From NCBI RefSeq assembly GCF_000969605.1, contig NZ_JZUE01000018.1, positions 1 to 64,000 of the forward strand: 64,000 nt of DNA. Direction: 5' to 3'. The translations under genes were made by a program, and so were the position numbers. Below the pieces are notes generated by a model. It saw only the letters and a program-made list of their open reading frames with translations. It searched no databases and was not told the origin of the DNA. Origin of the DNA: Aquincola tertiaricarbonis. GTDB lineage: Bacteria > Pseudomonadota > Gammaproteobacteria > Burkholderiales > Burkholderiaceae_C. Positions 55,139 to 64,000 of the stretch are shown one piece after another (the stretch's first letter is position 1; the number at the start of each line of letters is the position of its first letter).

Positions 55139-56818
55139 ATGAGCTTCAACCGCCGCTCCAAGAACATCACCGAAGGCGTCGCACGTGCGCCCAACCGCTC
55201 GATGTACTACGCCCTCGGCTACCAGGAGAGCGACTTCTCCAAGCCGATGATCGGCGTGGCCAACGGGCACTCCACGATCACGCCCTGCAACTCGGGCCTG
55301 CAGCGCCTGGCCGATGCGGCGGTGGAAGGCCTGAAGGCCGCGGGCGCCAATCCGCAGATCTTCGGCACGCCCACCATCAGCGACGGCATGGCCATGGGCA
55401 CCGAGGGCATGAAGTACAGCCTGGTCAGCCGCGAGGTGATCTCCGACTGCGTGGAGACCTGCGTCGGCGGCCAGTGGATGGACGGCGTGCTGGTGATCGG
55501 CGGCTGCGACAAGAACATGCCCGGCGGCATGATGGGCATGCTGCGCGCCAACGTGCCGGCCATCTACGTGTACGGCGGCACCATCCTGCCGGGCCGCTAC
55601 AAGGGGCAGGACCTCAACATCGTCAGCGTGTTCGAGGCGGTGGGCCAGTTCAGCGCCGGCAAGATGGCCGAGGAAGACTTCTGCGAGATCGAGAAGCGCG
55701 CCATCCCGGGCAGCGGCTCCTGCGGCGGCATGTACACGGCCAACACGATGAGCTCCTCCTTCGAGGCCCTGGGCATGAGCCTGCCGTACGCCAGCACCCA
55801 GGCCAACGTGCAGGACGAGATCGTCGAGACCACGCGCCGTGCCGCGGCCACGCTGGTGGAGGCGGTGAAGAAGGACCTGAAGCCGCGCGACATCGTCACC
55901 AAGCAGGCCATCGAGAACGCGGTGGCGGTCATCATGGCCACCGGCGGCTCCACCAATGCGGTGCTGCACTTCCTGGCCATCGCCCATGCGGCCGAGGTGG
56001 ACTGGACGATCGACGACTTCGAGCGCGTGCGCCGCAAGGTGCCGGTGCTGTGCGACCTCAAGCCCAGCGGCCAGTACCTGGCGATCGACCTGCACCATGC
56101 CGGCGGCATCCCGCAGGTGATGAAGGAACTGCTGGACCACGGCCTGCTGCACGGCGACTGCATGACCATCACCGGCAAGACGGTGGCCGAGAACCTGGCC
56201 GACGTGCCGGCGCTGACGGCCGACAACAAGGTGATCCGGCAGGTGAGCAATCCGCTGTACAGCGAAGGCCACCTCGCCATCCTCAAGGGCAACCTGTCGC
56301 CCGAGGGCTGCGTGGCCAAGATCACCGGCCTGAAGAACCCGGTGATCACCGGCCCGGCCCGCGTGTTCGACGACGAGCAGTCGGCGCTGGCCGCCATCAT
56401 GGCCAACCAGATCGTCGCGGGCGACGTGATGGTGCTGCGCTACCTGGGCCCCAAGGGCGGCCCGGGCATGCCGGAGATGCTGGCCCCCACCGGCGCGCTG
56501 ATCGGCCAGGGCCTGGGCGAAAGCGTGGGCCTGATCACCGACGGCCGCTTTTCGGGCGGCACCTGGGGCATGGTGGTGGGGCACGTGGCGCCCGAAGCCT
56601 TTGAAGGCGGCACCATCGCGTTGGTGAAAGAAGGCGACTCCATCACCATCGACGCCCATGCGCTGAAGCTCGAGCTGAACGTGCCGGCCGACGAACTGGC
56701 GCGCCGCCGCGCCGAGTGGAAGCAGCCGGCACCGCGCTACACCCGCGGCGTGCTGGCCAAGTTCGCAAAGAACGCCGCCAGCGCCAGCCACGGCGCGGTG
56801 CTGGACCGCTTCGAGTAA
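55139..56818 (+). CDS. ilvD: Dihydroxy-acid dehydratase
   Basis: 559 residues. Dehydrates 2,3-dihydroxy-isovalerate and its isoleucine counterpart in branched-chain amino acid synthesis, using an iron-sulfur cluster. Cluster cysteines lie in [18 protein letters not shown] and [12 protein letters not shown]. The loop [14 protein letters not shown] is typical. CCAGGAG supports ATG 55139. It is alone, with no ilvBC nearby, and is divergent from the LysR gene across a 104-base gap. Confidence 0.95.
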   Translation: MSFNRRSKNITEGVARAPNRSMYYALGYQESDFSKPMIGVANGHSTITPCNSGLQRLADAAVEGLKAAGANPQIFGTPTISDGMAMGTEGMKYSLVSREVISDCVETCVGGQWMDGVLVIGGCDKNMPGGMMGMLRANVPAIYVYGGTILPGRYKGQDLNIVSVFEAVGQFSAGKMAEEDFCEIEKRAIPGSGSCGGMYTANTMSSSFEALGMSLPYASTQANVQDEIVETTRRAAATLVEAVKKDLKPRDIVTKQAIENAVAVIMATGGSTNAVLHFLAIAHAAEVDWTIDDFERVRRKVPVLCDLKPSGQYLAIDLHHAGGIPQVMKELLDHGLLHGDCMTITGKTVAENLADVPALTADNKVIRQVSNPLYSEGHLAILKGNLSPEGCVAKITGLKNPVITGPARVFDDEQSALAAIMANQIVAGDVMVLRYLGPKGGPGMPEMLAPTGALIGQGLGESVGLITDGRFSGGTWGMVVGHVAPEAFEGGTIALVKEGDSITIDAHALKLELNVPADELARRRAEWKQPAPRYTRGVLAKFAKNAASASHGAVLDRFE

Positions 56819-56829
56819 GCAGCGTGAAC

Positions 56830-56849
56830 CGCCGGGCGCAAGCCCGGCG
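56830..56849. terminator. Hairpin between convergent ilvD and small Trp-rich gene
   Basis: CGCCGGGC / GCCCGGCG form an 8-bp perfect stem with a GCAA tetraloop. It sits in the 37-base convergent gap and may act as a two-way terminator, though no T tract follows. Confidence 0.5.
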
Positions 56850-56855
56850 CAGTGC

Positions 56856-57104
56856 TTACTTGCGCGGCTTGCGCCGCGTGTCCAGGCCGAGGTCTTCGAG
56901 CTGCCGCTGGCGCCGGGTCTGCTTCTTCTGCTCCATGCGGTCCATGGCCTTGCGCTGGGTGTAGCCGAACTTGTCGGCCCAGGCCCACCACAGTGCAGCA
57001 GCGGCAAACGGGCTCAGCACCCACCACCAGGAAAGCGTGGCCACGGGTCCCAACTCGGCCAGCTTCAGGCCGATGAGCAGCACGCCCAGCGCGATGAACC
57101 ACAT
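56856..57104 (-). CDS. TIGR04438-type small Trp-rich membrane protein
   Basis: 82 residues: two helices (about 2-20 and 24-42) with a Trp cluster (LSWWWVL, ALWWAWADKFGYTQRKAM), then a very basic tail (RRQRQLEDLGLDTRRKPRK). This layout matches the small Trp-rich protein family of betaproteobacteria, whose function is unknown. ATG 57104. Its upstream gap is shared with the cytochrome c gene. Confidence 0.82.
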   Translation of the reverse strand: MWFIALGVLLIGLKLAELGPVATLSWWWVLSPFAAAALWWAWADKFGYTQRKAMDRMEQKKQTRRQRQLEDLGLDTRRKPRK

Positions 57105-57197
57105 CGTTACCGCTCCTTGCCGTCAACGCGGCGCCCTAGAATCCCGTTCGAGTCAATGTACCGCACGACCACAGCCATCGCCTGTCGAAAGGAACCC

Positions 57198-57512
57198 ATG
57201 AACGCTCGCATCTCCGCCCTGTCCGCCGCCGCCCTTGTGGTGGGCGCGGTGTCTCCCGCCTTTGCCAGCGCGGAGCTGGCGCAGAAGAAGAACTGCATGG
57301 CCTGCCATGCCACCGACAAGAAGCTGGTGGGCCCCGCGTACAAGGACGTGGCCGCCAAGTACGCCGGCGACAAGAAGGCCGTGGACGCCCTGGCCACCAA
57401 GATCCAGAAGGGTGGCGCCGGGGTGTGGGGCGCGGTGCCGATGCCCGCCAATCCGCAGGTCAATGAAGCCGAGGCCAAGCAGCTGGCCACCTGGGTGCTG
57501 TCGGTCAAGTAA
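57198..57512 (+). CDS. Class I c-type cytochrome (c-551/c-552 type)
   Basis: 104 residues. Signal peptide about 1-25, haem motif CMACH (C33, C36, H37) and distal Met ligand in VPMPANP near residue 80. A single-haem periplasmic electron carrier, likely donor to a terminal oxidase or nitrite reductase. AAAGGAA precedes ATG 57198. A strong terminator follows, so it is monocistronic. Confidence 0.92.
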   Translation: MNARISALSAAALVVGAVSPAFASAELAQKKNCMACHATDKKLVGPAYKDVAAKYAGDKKAVDALATKIQKGGAGVWGAVPMPANPQVNEAEAKQLATWVLSVK

Positions 57513-57538
57513 GCCGGCCGCATCACTCAGGCATGCAC

Positions 57539-57561
57539 AAGGGCCCTGTCGGGCCCTTTTT
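57539..57561 (+). terminator. Rho-independent terminator after cytochrome c
   Basis: AAGGGCCC (57539-57546), loop TGTC, GGGCCCTT (57551-57558) and a run of five T. A textbook intrinsic terminator 27 bases after the stop. Confidence 0.85.
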
Positions 57562-57593
57562 GCTTTCCGCCCACCGTGTCGAAAGGAAACACC

Positions 57594-58052
57594 ATGAAGC
57601 GTCGCGACGTTCTCAGTGCACTGGCCGGCGCCGCCGTGCTGCCAGCCGCGTGGGCCAAGGCCGGCATGCCGTCGGTGCAGGTGTTCAAGGACCCGAACTG
57701 CGGCTGCTGCGGCGCCTGGGTGCAGCACCTGGAGAAGGCCGGCTTCCAGGTGAAGGTGACGGAAGTGACCGATACCGCGGCCGCGCGCAGCAGGCTGGGC
57801 ATGCCGTCGAAGTTCGGCGGCTGCCACAGCGCGACGGTGGAAGGCTACGTGATCGAAGGCCATGTGCCCGCGGCCGAGATCCAGCAGCTGCTGCTCAAGC
57901 GCCCGGCCGCGCTGGGACTGGCGGTGCCGGGCATGCCGGTGGGCTCGCCCGGCATGGAGATGGGACCGCGGGTGGATCCCTACGACGTGCTGCTGATCGA
58001 CCGGCAGGGCGGCGCGAAGGTGTTCGCGCGCTACCCGAAGAAGTCCGTGTAG
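57594..58052 (+). CDS. DUF411 protein with Tat-type signal
   Basis: 152 residues from ATG 57594 (AAAGGAAAC before it). Signal MKRRDVLSALAGAAVLPAAW looks Tat-like. The mature part has the DUF411 motif KDPNCGCCGAWV and a second Cys/His site FGGCHSATVEGYVIEGHVPA, plus GMEMGPRVDPYDV. Members are thought to bind copper or another metal in the periplasm and lie near copper or haem genes; here the neighbour is a cytochrome c. Its function is unproven. Confidence 0.85.
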   Translation: MKRRDVLSALAGAAVLPAAWAKAGMPSVQVFKDPNCGCCGAWVQHLEKAGFQVKVTEVTDTAAARSRLGMPSKFGGCHSATVEGYVIEGHVPAAEIQQLLLKRPAALGLAVPGMPVGSPGMEMGPRVDPYDVLLIDRQGGAKVFARYPKKSV

Positions 58053-58059
58053 CGCGCTG

Positions 58060-58105
58060 CCCCGGCTCAGTTCGTCTCCGACAACTGATCCAGGATGGCC
58101 GGGTT
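58060..58105. repeat. Duplicated 3' end of acs, downstream copy
   Basis: A 46-bp segment identical but for one base to 58191-58236, the last 39 bases of acs plus 7 bases beyond its stop. This copy is 131 bp away, in the same orientation, and re-encodes the acs terminal residues [12 protein letters not shown] and stop without a start. It looks like the remnant of a tandem duplication. Confidence 0.85.
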
Positions 58106-58110
58106 GTGGT

Positions 58111-58143
58111 GCCTGCCCACATCGCTTCGCGATATGAGCAGGC
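58111..58143. repeat. Hairpin between the two acs-end copies
   Basis: Nested perfect arms GCCTGC/GCAGGC, CA/TG and ATCGC/GCGAT separated by symmetric single mismatches around a TTC loop form a 33-base palindrome. It could be a REP-like element or a terminator for acs. Confidence 0.5.
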
Positions 58144-58190
58144 CCCGGAACCAGGCCCGCGCCTGCCGGCGCTGCGGCGCTGGCGCGCCG

Positions 58191-58236
58191 CCCCGGATCA
58201 GTTCGTCTCCGACAACTGATCCAGGATGGCCGGGTT
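58191..58236. repeat. Duplicated 3' end of acs, genic copy
   Basis: The genic partner of the repeat at 58060-58105. It spans the last 13 codons of acs, stop included, and 7 bases past it. Confidence 0.85.
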
Positions 58237-60168
58237 CTCCAGGGTCGAAGTGTCCTGGGTGATGGCTTCGCCCTTGGCGATGGAGCGCAGCAGGCGGCGC
58301 ATGATCTTGCCGCTGCGGGTCTTGGGCAGGTTGTCGCCGAAGCGGATGTCCTTGGGCTTGGCGATCGGGCCGATCTCGCGGCCCACCCAGTTGCGCAGCT
58401 CGGCGGCGATCTTCTTCGCCTCCTCGCCCGTGGGGCGCGGCCGCTTGAGCACCACGAAGGCGCAGATGGCCTCGCCGGTGGTGTCGTCGGGGCGGCCCAC
58501 CACCGCGGCTTCGGCCACCAGCTCGGTGCAGCTCACCAGGGCCGATTCGATCTCCATGGTGCCCATGCGGTGGCCCGACACGTTCAGCACGTCGTCGATG
58601 CGGCCGGTGATGGTGAAGTAGCCGGTGTGGGCATCGCGGATGGCGCCGTCGCCGGCCAGGTAGTAGCCCTTGAGCTCCGGCGGGTAGTAGCTCTTCTTGA
58701 AGCGCTCGGGGTCGCCCCAGATCGTGCGGATCATGCTGGGCCACGGCTTCTTCACCACCAGGATGCCGCCCTGCCCGTTGGGCACGTCGTTGCCGGTCTC
58801 GTCGACGATGGCCGCGGTGATGCCCGGGAACGGCAGCGTGCAGGAACCCGGCACCAGCGGCGTGGCGCCCGGCAGCGGCGTGATCATGTGGCCGCCGGTC
58901 TCGGTCTGCCAGAAGGTGTCCACGATCGGGCAGCGACCGCCGCCGATGTTCGCGTGGTACCACTCCCAGGCCGCCGGGTTGATCGGCTCGCCCACCGAGC
59001 CCAGGATGCGCAGGCTGCTCAGGTCGTAGCGCCTGGGGTGCACCGCCTCGTTGCCCTCGGCCGCCTTGATCAGGCTGCGGATGGCCGTGGGCGCGGTGTA
59101 GAAGATGGTGACCTTGTGGTCCTGGATCATCTTCCAGAAGCGGCCGGCGTCGGGGTAGGTGGGCACGCCCTCGAACACCACCTCCGTGCCGCCGAGCGCC
59201 AGCGGGCCGTAGGTGATGTAGCTGTGGCCGGTCACCCAGCCGATGTCGGCGGTGCACCAGAAGATGTCGTCGTCCTTCAGGTCGAAGGTCCACTTCGTGG
59301 TGAGCGCCGCATGCAGCAGGTAGCCGCCGGTGGAGTGCTGCACGCCCTTGGGCTTGCCGGTGGAGCCGGAGGTGTAGAGCAGGAACAGCGGATGCTCGGC
59401 CTCGACCCATTCGGGCTCGCAGGCATCGGCCTGCTGCGCGGTGAGCTCATGCATCCACAGGTCGCGGCCGGCGGTCATCGGCAGCTCGGCGCCGGTGCGG
59501 CGCACCACCAGCACGTTCTTCACGCTGTCGCAGCCGCCGAGCGCCAGCGCCTCGTCGACGATGGCCTTCAGCGGCAGGTGCTTGCCGCCGCGCACCTGCT
59601 GGTCGGCGGTGATGACGGCCACCGCGCCGGTGTCCTCGATGCGGTCGCGCAGGCTTTGCGCCGAGAAGCCGCCGAACACCACCGAATGCGTGGCGCCGAT
59701 GCGTGCGCAGGCCTGCATCGCGGCCACGCCGTCCACCGACATCGAGATGTAGATGACGACGCGGTCGCCCTTCTTCACGCCCAGGCTCTTCAGGCCGTTG
59801 GCGATGCGGCAGGTGCGGGCCAGCAGTTCCTTGTAGCTGGTGCGCGTGACCTCGCCGCCATCGGCCTCGAAGATCAGCGCGGTCTTGTCGCCCTTGCCGG
59901 CCTCGATGTGGCGGTCCAGGCAGTTGTAGGAGGCATTGAGGGTGCCGTCCTGGAACCACTTGAAGAACGGCGCATTGGCGTCGTCCAGCGCCTGGGTGAA
60001 GGGCTGCTTCCAGGTGATGAACTCGCGCGCCAGACGCGCCCAGTAGGCCGCATGGTCGGCCTCGGCCTCGTCGACGAGGCGCTGGTAGGCCGCCATGCCC
60101 GACACATGCGCGCCTTCGCGCGCAGCGGCGCTGGGCTCGTACAGCTTGGATTCCTGGTTTTCACTCAT
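58198..60168 (-). CDS. acs: Acetyl-CoA synthetase
   Basis: 656 residues. Activates acetate to acetyl-CoA via acetyl-AMP. P-loop [32 protein letters not shown] and the conserved C-terminal [11 protein letters not shown], whose Lys is the acetylation switch in this family. ATG 60168. Divergent from the YqhA-like gene; 180 bases between them hold both promoters. The 3' end is duplicated 131 bp downstream. Confidence 0.95.
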   Translation of the reverse strand: MSENQESKLYEPSAAAREGAHVSGMAAYQRLVDEAEADHAAYWARLAREFITWKQPFTQALDDANAPFFKWFQDGTLNASYNCLDRHIEAGKGDKTALIFEADGGEVTRTSYKELLARTCRIANGLKSLGVKKGDRVVIYISMSVDGVAAMQACARIGATHSVVFGGFSAQSLRDRIEDTGAVAVITADQQVRGGKHLPLKAIVDEALALGGCDSVKNVLVVRRTGAELPMTAGRDLWMHELTAQQADACEPEWVEAEHPLFLLYTSGSTGKPKGVQHSTGGYLLHAALTTKWTFDLKDDDIFWCTADIGWVTGHSYITYGPLALGGTEVVFEGVPTYPDAGRFWKMIQDHKVTIFYTAPTAIRSLIKAAEGNEAVHPRRYDLSSLRILGSVGEPINPAAWEWYHANIGGGRCPIVDTFWQTETGGHMITPLPGATPLVPGSCTLPFPGITAAIVDETGNDVPNGQGGILVVKKPWPSMIRTIWGDPERFKKSYYPPELKGYYLAGDGAIRDAHTGYFTITGRIDDVLNVSGHRMGTMEIESALVSCTELVAEAAVVGRPDDTTGEAICAFVVLKRPRPTGEEAKKIAAELRNWVGREIGPIAKPKDIRFGDNLPKTRSGKIMRRLLRSIAKGEAITQDTSTLENPAILDQLSETN

Positions 60169-60348
60169 CGTTTGTCTCCGTAGTGCGTCTCGACCGCTTC
60201 GGGCGCACTGTGGCCGCTGCGCCTGACGAACGGCTTACTCTAAGCGCGGCGCCGCCGTCCTGGAATGCCCGGGCTTGCGCCGGATCAAGCCGGCGGGGCG
60301 CCGCATAAACTCCCGCCTTCGTTACACATCGCCTGCCCGCATTCCCCC

Positions 60349-60954
60349 ATGGCCCAGTTGCCCGATCCGACCGCCGTTCGCATGCGTCCGCTGCCGAACC
60401 TGATCTTCGCCAGCCGCTGGCTGCAGCTGCCGCTGTACCTGGGCCTGATCCTGGCGCAGTGCGTCTACGTCTTCCACTTCTGGGTGGAGCTGGTGCACCT
60501 GATCGAAGCCGTGTTCGGCGACCGGGCCGCGCTGGACAAGCTCATCTCCAGCATCGGCTACAAGACCGACGTGCCCGTCACCTCGCTGAACGAGACGGTG
60601 ATCATGCTGGTGGTGCTGGCTTTGATCGACGTGGTGATGATCTCCAACCTGCTCATCATGGTGATCGTCGGCGGCTACGAGACCTTCGTGTCGCGCCTGC
60701 GGCTGGAGGGCCACCCCGACCAGCCCGAATGGCTGAACCACGTCAACGCCTCGGTGCTGAAGGTGAAGCTGGCCACCGCCATCATCGGCATCAGCTCCAT
60801 CCACCTCTTGAAGACCTTCATCAATGCCGCCAACTACACCGACAAGGTGTTGATGTGGCAGACCATCATCCACATCGCCTTCCTGTTCTCGGCGCTGGCC
60901 ATCGCGCTGGCCGACCGGATCATGACCCCCTCCCACGCACCGCGCGATCACTGA
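60349..60954 (+). CDS. YqhA/TIGR00645-family inner-membrane protein
   Basis: 201 residues with four membrane helices ([56 protein letters not shown] and [19 protein letters not shown]). The [10 protein letters not shown] and HLLKTFINA motifs are family markers. Function unknown; perhaps a channel or a stress-related membrane protein. ATG 60349 was chosen for the conserved start. The DUF2062 gene follows after 23 bases. Confidence 0.87.
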   Translation: MAQLPDPTAVRMRPLPNLIFASRWLQLPLYLGLILAQCVYVFHFWVELVHLIEAVFGDRAALDKLISSIGYKTDVPVTSLNETVIMLVVLALIDVVMISNLLIMVIVGGYETFVSRLRLEGHPDQPEWLNHVNASVLKVKLATAIIGISSIHLLKTFINAANYTDKVLMWQTIIHIAFLFSALAIALADRIMTPSHAPRDH

Positions 60955-60977
60955 AGGCCGCTTCGGCACCATCCACC

Positions 60978-61487
60978 ATGCGCTGGCTTCCCACGCGAGA
61001 AGACATCCTGCAGTCCCGCTGGCTGCAGCCGGTGGCCCACCACCTGCACGACGACCGGCTGTGGCACCTGGAGCGTGGCTGCGTGGCCCGCGCCGTGGCC
61101 ATCGGGCTGTTCTTCGGCCTGCTGCTGCCCTTCGCGCAGTTCCTGGCGGCGGCAGTGTTCGCCGTCTGGCTGCGGGCCCACCTGGGGGTGGCCGCCGGCG
61201 CCACCTTCGTGACCAATCCGCTCACCTTCGCGCCCCTGTACTGGCTGGCGCACCGCATCGGGCAGGCGGTGCTGGGCGCGCCGGACGACGAAGCCGCGGC
61301 CGACGCCGTCAGCCGCCAGGTGGAGGCCGCGGCCGCCCACCAGGGCTGGCTGGCCGCCGCCTGGGACACCGTGCAGGGCGCCGGCGCCCCGCTGGTCGTC
61401 GGCCTCGCGGTCATGGCGGTGGCCGCCTCGGTGCTGGGCTTCCTGGCGGTGTGGTTCCTCTGGCGCCCACGCCGCCCCGCCGCCTGA
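60978..61487 (+). CDS. DUF2062 membrane protein
   Basis: 169 residues. Contains ARAVAIGLFFGLLLPFAQFL and FVTNPLTFAPLYWLAHRIG, the DUF2062 pattern, with helices about 38-65 and 135-160. Family function is unknown; some members are fused to glycosyltransferases. It is the second gene after the YqhA-like gene. The convergent dctM gene ends 10 bases away. Confidence 0.83.
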   Translation: MRWLPTREDILQSRWLQPVAHHLHDDRLWHLERGCVARAVAIGLFFGLLLPFAQFLAAAVFAVWLRAHLGVAAGATFVTNPLTFAPLYWLAHRIGQAVLGAPDDEAAADAVSRQVEAAAAHQGWLAAAWDTVQGAGAPLVVGLAVMAVAASVLGFLAVWFLWRPRRPAA

Positions 61488-61497
61488 CCATCGCCGC

Positions 61498-63474
61498 CTA
61501 ACGCCCGTACAGCACCTGCGGCAGCCACAACCCGATCGCCGGGAACTGGTACAGCAGGATGATGGCCAGCACCTGGATGCCCATGAACGGGATCATCCCG
61601 GAGAAGATCTGGTTCAGCGTCACATGCTTGGGCGCCACGCCCTTGAGGTAGAAGGCGGACATCGCCACCGGCGGGCTCAGGAAGGCGGTCTGCAGGTTCA
61701 GCGCCACGAGCAGGCCGAAGAACAGCGGATCGACGCCGAAGTTGTCCAGCAGCGGCACGAAGATCGGCATGAAGATCACGATGATCTCGGTCCATTCCAG
61801 CGGCCAGCCCAGCACGAAGATGATGACCTGGCTGAGCACCAGGAACTGGGTCTTGGTGAGGTTCATGCCCAGCACCCACTGCTCCACCAGTTCCTGCCCC
61901 CCCAGCAGCGCGAAGGCCGCCGAGAAGATGGCCGAGCCGACGAACAGCCAGCACACCATGGCCGAGGTCTTGGCGGTGAGGAAGACCGACTCCTTGATCA
62001 CCGTCATGTTCAGCCGGCCGTAGGCCGCCGCCAGCAGCATGCCGCCGAAGGCGCCCACCGCGGCCGCCTCGGTGGGCGTGGCCAGGCCCATCACGATGGA
62101 GCCCAGCACCGCCAGGATCAGCACCATGAGCGGGAAGAAGCTGGCCAGCAGCATCTTGAAGATCTCCAGCCGCGCGAAGCTCAGCAGCGCATAGAACACC
62201 AGCATCGCCACGCTGGCGATGGCCAGGGTGACCCAGAAGCTGGTGGGCGCGGGCCGGGTGGTGGCCTCGGCCGCCGCATCGGGCGGCGCGGCGCCGCCGA
62301 CGGCGGACGCCTCGGGCGGCGCCGGCAGCGGCGGCGCGGAGGCCACGGCCGCTGCTTCGGGCGAGGTCGGCTCGGCCAAGCCGCCTTCGGACGGCGGCTC
62401 CGCCAGCCCGCCTTCGCTGGGCGGCTCGGCCAGCCCGCCCTCGCTCGGCGGCTCGGCCAGGCCGCCTTCGCTGGACGAGCTGCCGTCGCCCGCGCCGATC
62501 TGCTGCAGCCCGTTGTCGGCTTCGGCCGGTGCTACCCGTGTCACGGCCTGGTAGCTGGTCAGGGCCACCACCGCGAACAGCACCGCCGGCATCAGCGCGA
62601 CGAACAGCTGGCGCAGCAGGTAGCCGGCGGGCACGTCGGCGTTGCGGCGGCCCTTGAGGGCACCGACCAGCGCCGGCAGCGCATGCATGCCGCCGCGGGC
62701 GCCCAGGGCCACCAGCGGCGCTGGCAGCGGCACCACCCGGTCGGCGGCCGACAGCGGCGGCGCCAGGCTGGGCTTGATCTTGGCCAGGATGATCACGTAA
62801 AGGATGTACAGCCCCGCCAGCATGATGCCGGGCAGCAGCGCGCCGGCATACAGCTGCACCACCGACACGCCGGCGGTGGCGCCATAGACGATGAGCAGCA
62901 CCGAAGGCGGAATGAGGATGCCCAGGCAGCCGCCGGCCGTGATGGCGCCGGCCGACATCGGCACGCTGTAGCCGGCCCGCAGCATCTGCGGCAGCGCCAG
63001 CAGCCCCATCAGCGTGACCACCGCGCCGACGATGCCGGTGGCGGTGGCGAACACCGCGCAGGTGACCAGCGTGGCCACCGCCAGCGAACCCGGCACGCGG
63101 GCCAGCGACAGGTGCAGGCTCTTGAACAGCTTCTCGATCAGGTTGGCCCGCTCCACCAGGTAGCCCATGAAGACGAACAGCGGGATCGAAATCAGCACGT
63201 CGTTGGCCATGGTCTTGTAGGCCGCCTGCACCATCAGGTCCAGCGTGCGGTTGGCGTCCCGCTCGTAGGCCAGCCAGGTGAACAGCATGCCCATGCCCAT
63301 CAGCGTGAACGCCGTGGGAAAGCCCAGCATGATGGCCACCACCACCAGCGCCAGCATCACCAGCCCGATGTGGCCGTTGGTGATGGTGGGCACGCTGACC
63401 AGCATGCCCAGCACCAGCACCACGATGATGGCCATCAGGCCGAAGCCGAACCAGAGCTCCTTGCGCAGCTTCAT
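61498..63474 (-). CDS. dctM: TRAP transporter large permease (DctM, long form)
   Basis: 658 residues against about 430 in DctM of Rhodobacter. The two halves carry DctM motifs (GYLVERANLIEKLFKSL, GGCLGILIPPSVLLIVYG, MGLATPTEAAAVGAFGG, LNLQTAFLSPPVAMSAFYL). An insertion of about 200 residues (roughly 245-440) holds two extra helices and a Pro/Glu/Gly-rich loop with a 9-residue tandem repeat. It imports carboxylates by sodium or proton coupling with DctQ and a binding protein. ATG 63474 overlaps dctQ by four bases. Confidence 0.9.
   Translation of the reverse strand: MKLRKELWFGFGLMAIIVVLVLGMLVSVPTITNGHIGLVMLALVVVAIMLGFPTAFTLMGMGMLFTWLAYERDANRTLDLMVQAAYKTMANDVLISIPLFVFMGYLVERANLIEKLFKSLHLSLARVPGSLAVATLVTCAVFATATGIVGAVVTLMGLLALPQMLRAGYSVPMSAGAITAGGCLGILIPPSVLLIVYGATAGVSVVQLYAGALLPGIMLAGLYILYVIILAKIKPSLAPPLSAADRVVPLPAPLVALGARGGMHALPALVGALKGRRNADVPAGYLLRQLFVALMPAVLFAVVALTSYQAVTRVAPAEADNGLQQIGAGDGSSSSEGGLAEPPSEGGLAEPPSEGGLAEPPSEGGLAEPTSPEAAAVASAPPLPAPPEASAVGGAAPPDAAAEATTRPAPTSFWVTLAIASVAMLVFYALLSFARLEIFKMLLASFFPLMVLILAVLGSIVMGLATPTEAAAVGAFGGMLLAAAYGRLNMTVIKESVFLTAKTSAMVCWLFVGSAIFSAAFALLGGQELVEQWVLGMNLTKTQFLVLSQVIIFVLGWPLEWTEIIVIFMPIFVPLLDNFGVDPLFFGLLVALNLQTAFLSPPVAMSAFYLKGVAPKHVTLNQIFSGMIPFMGIQVLAIILLYQFPAIGLWLPQVLYGR
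62369..62476. repeat. Four 27-bp tandem repeats within dctM
   Basis: Four consecutive 27-base units (62369, 62396, 62423 and 62450), each encoding a form of SEGGLAEPP on the minus strand, with scattered silent changes. They lie in the cytoplasmic or periplasmic loop near residues 333-369. In-frame length variation would not break the protein. Confidence 0.88.
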
Positions 63475-64000
63475 GCGCGGCTCCCGGCATTGCGGTCATG
63501 CGCGCGGCCGGCGGCCTCCACGTCGTCGTCGCTCACGTGCACCATCTCCTTCAGCTTGTCCACGTCCACCTCTTCCACATCGTGTTCCCGTGTCGGCCAG
63601 GCGCCGGTGCGCAGGCAGATCACGCAGCGGGCGATCTCCACCAGCCCCTGCAGCAGCAGCACCGCGCCGGCCAGCGGTATGACGAACTTGAACGGGTACA
63701 GCGGCAGCGCATCGGCCGAGAAGGTCTGCTCGCGGATGGCCAGCGACTCCTGCGCAAAGGTCCAGCCGGCCCAGGTGAGCGCGACGATGCCGGGCAGGAA
63801 GAACAGGATGTAGAGCACCAGGTCGATGGTGGCCTGGGTGCGCGGCTGGAAGAAGCCGTAGAGCACGTCGCCGCGCACATGGCCGTTCTTGCTCAGCGTG
63901 TAGGCGCCGGCGGTCATGAACAGGGTGCCGTACAGCATGATCTGCGCATCCAGCACCCAGGCATGCGGCTTGTTCAGCGCATAGCGGGAGAACACTTCCC
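63471..64000 (-). CDS. dctQ: TRAP transporter small permease (DctQ), 5' end outside the window
   Basis: At least 176 residues are visible; the start lies beyond 64000. FSRYALNKPHAWVLDAQIML is the second half of the DctQ motif (family members have Arg-Tyr-x-Phe followed by Trp), and three further helices follow. The acidic C-terminal tail (REHDVEEVDVDKLKEMVHVS) is longer than usual. The stop overlaps dctM. A binding-protein gene (dctP) is expected just upstream, outside the window. Confidence 0.87.
   Translation of the reverse strand, partial: EVFSRYALNKPHAWVLDAQIMLYGTLFMTAGAYTLSKNGHVRGDVLYGFFQPRTQATIDLVLYILFFLPGIVALTWAGWTFAQESLAIREQTFSADALPLYPFKFVIPLAGAVLLLQGLVEIARCVICLRTGAWPTREHDVEEVDVDKLKEMVHVSDDDVEAAGRAHDRNAGSRA

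Overview
The window is about 70% GC, densely packed with short intergenic gaps and frequent 4-base start/stop overlaps. Several markers point to a betaproteobacterium of the order Burkholderiales, probably the Leptothrix/Rubrivivax/Ideonella side: a PEP-CTERM sorting tail, a TIGR04438-type small Trp-rich protein, a Pseudomonas-type gts glucose ABC transporter and a long-form DctM. The order-level placement is an inference from gene families; no rRNA is present.

Layout. 1-5000: tail of an unknown gene, a small outer-membrane barrel and a glucose/mannose ABC transporter (gtsABCD-like), all on the minus strand. 5187-7290: a divergent TctD/TctE-type two-component system; the shared gap carries repeated TTAACG boxes. 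7353-11340: a toxin-first hipA-hipB pair followed by an XPD-type iron-sulfur helicase with a Cas4/RecB-like nuclease domain. 11526-14534: a LuxR-type regulator with unusual codon use, nudC and an amidase. 14503-17238: a sulfide/persulfide-response module (BigR/SqrR-like repressor, DUF2892, persulfide-dioxygenase-like metallo-hydrolase, MFS carrier). 17340-27520: a sucrose/alpha-glucoside locus: exported PEP-CTERM sugar dehydrogenase, amylosucrase, LamB-like porin, a complete ABC importer and a LacI-family regulator, with three LacI-type operators between amylosucrase and porin.

27543-39646: signalling region. A chemoreceptor, then a tightly coupled operon FecR-domain protein / OmpA-type lipoprotein / CHASE2-HD-GYP / two TPR-GGDEF proteins, then a large hybrid histidine kinase. 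This looks like one envelope-to-c-di-GMP circuit with both synthesis and breakdown enzymes. 39864-45477: a LodA/LodB-type quinoprotein amino-acid oxidase pair and a large winged-helix/ATPase/TPR regulator. 45393-52542: a degenerate orphan ABC ATPase, RluA-type pseudouridine synthase, trhO, 3-methyladenine glycosylase, an EamA exporter, cobA, a DUF6064 membrane protein, an aldo/keto reductase and tRNA-Val(CAC).

52604-64000: housekeeping and metabolism: dnaQ, lgt, a LysR regulator divergent from ilvD, the small Trp-rich protein, a c-type cytochrome, a Tat-exported DUF411 protein, acs (whose 3' end is duplicated downstream), a YqhA-type membrane protein, a DUF2062 protein, and a TRAP transporter (dctM with a 4 x 27-bp in-frame repeat; dctQ cut by the window end). 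No IS element, prophage, rRNA or CRISPR array was seen. The only gene-free stretches above 200 bases are 20494-20716 (operators), 29412-29664 (possible small ORF), 39647-39863 (divergent promoter region) and 50361-50595 (repeat-rich cobA leader).
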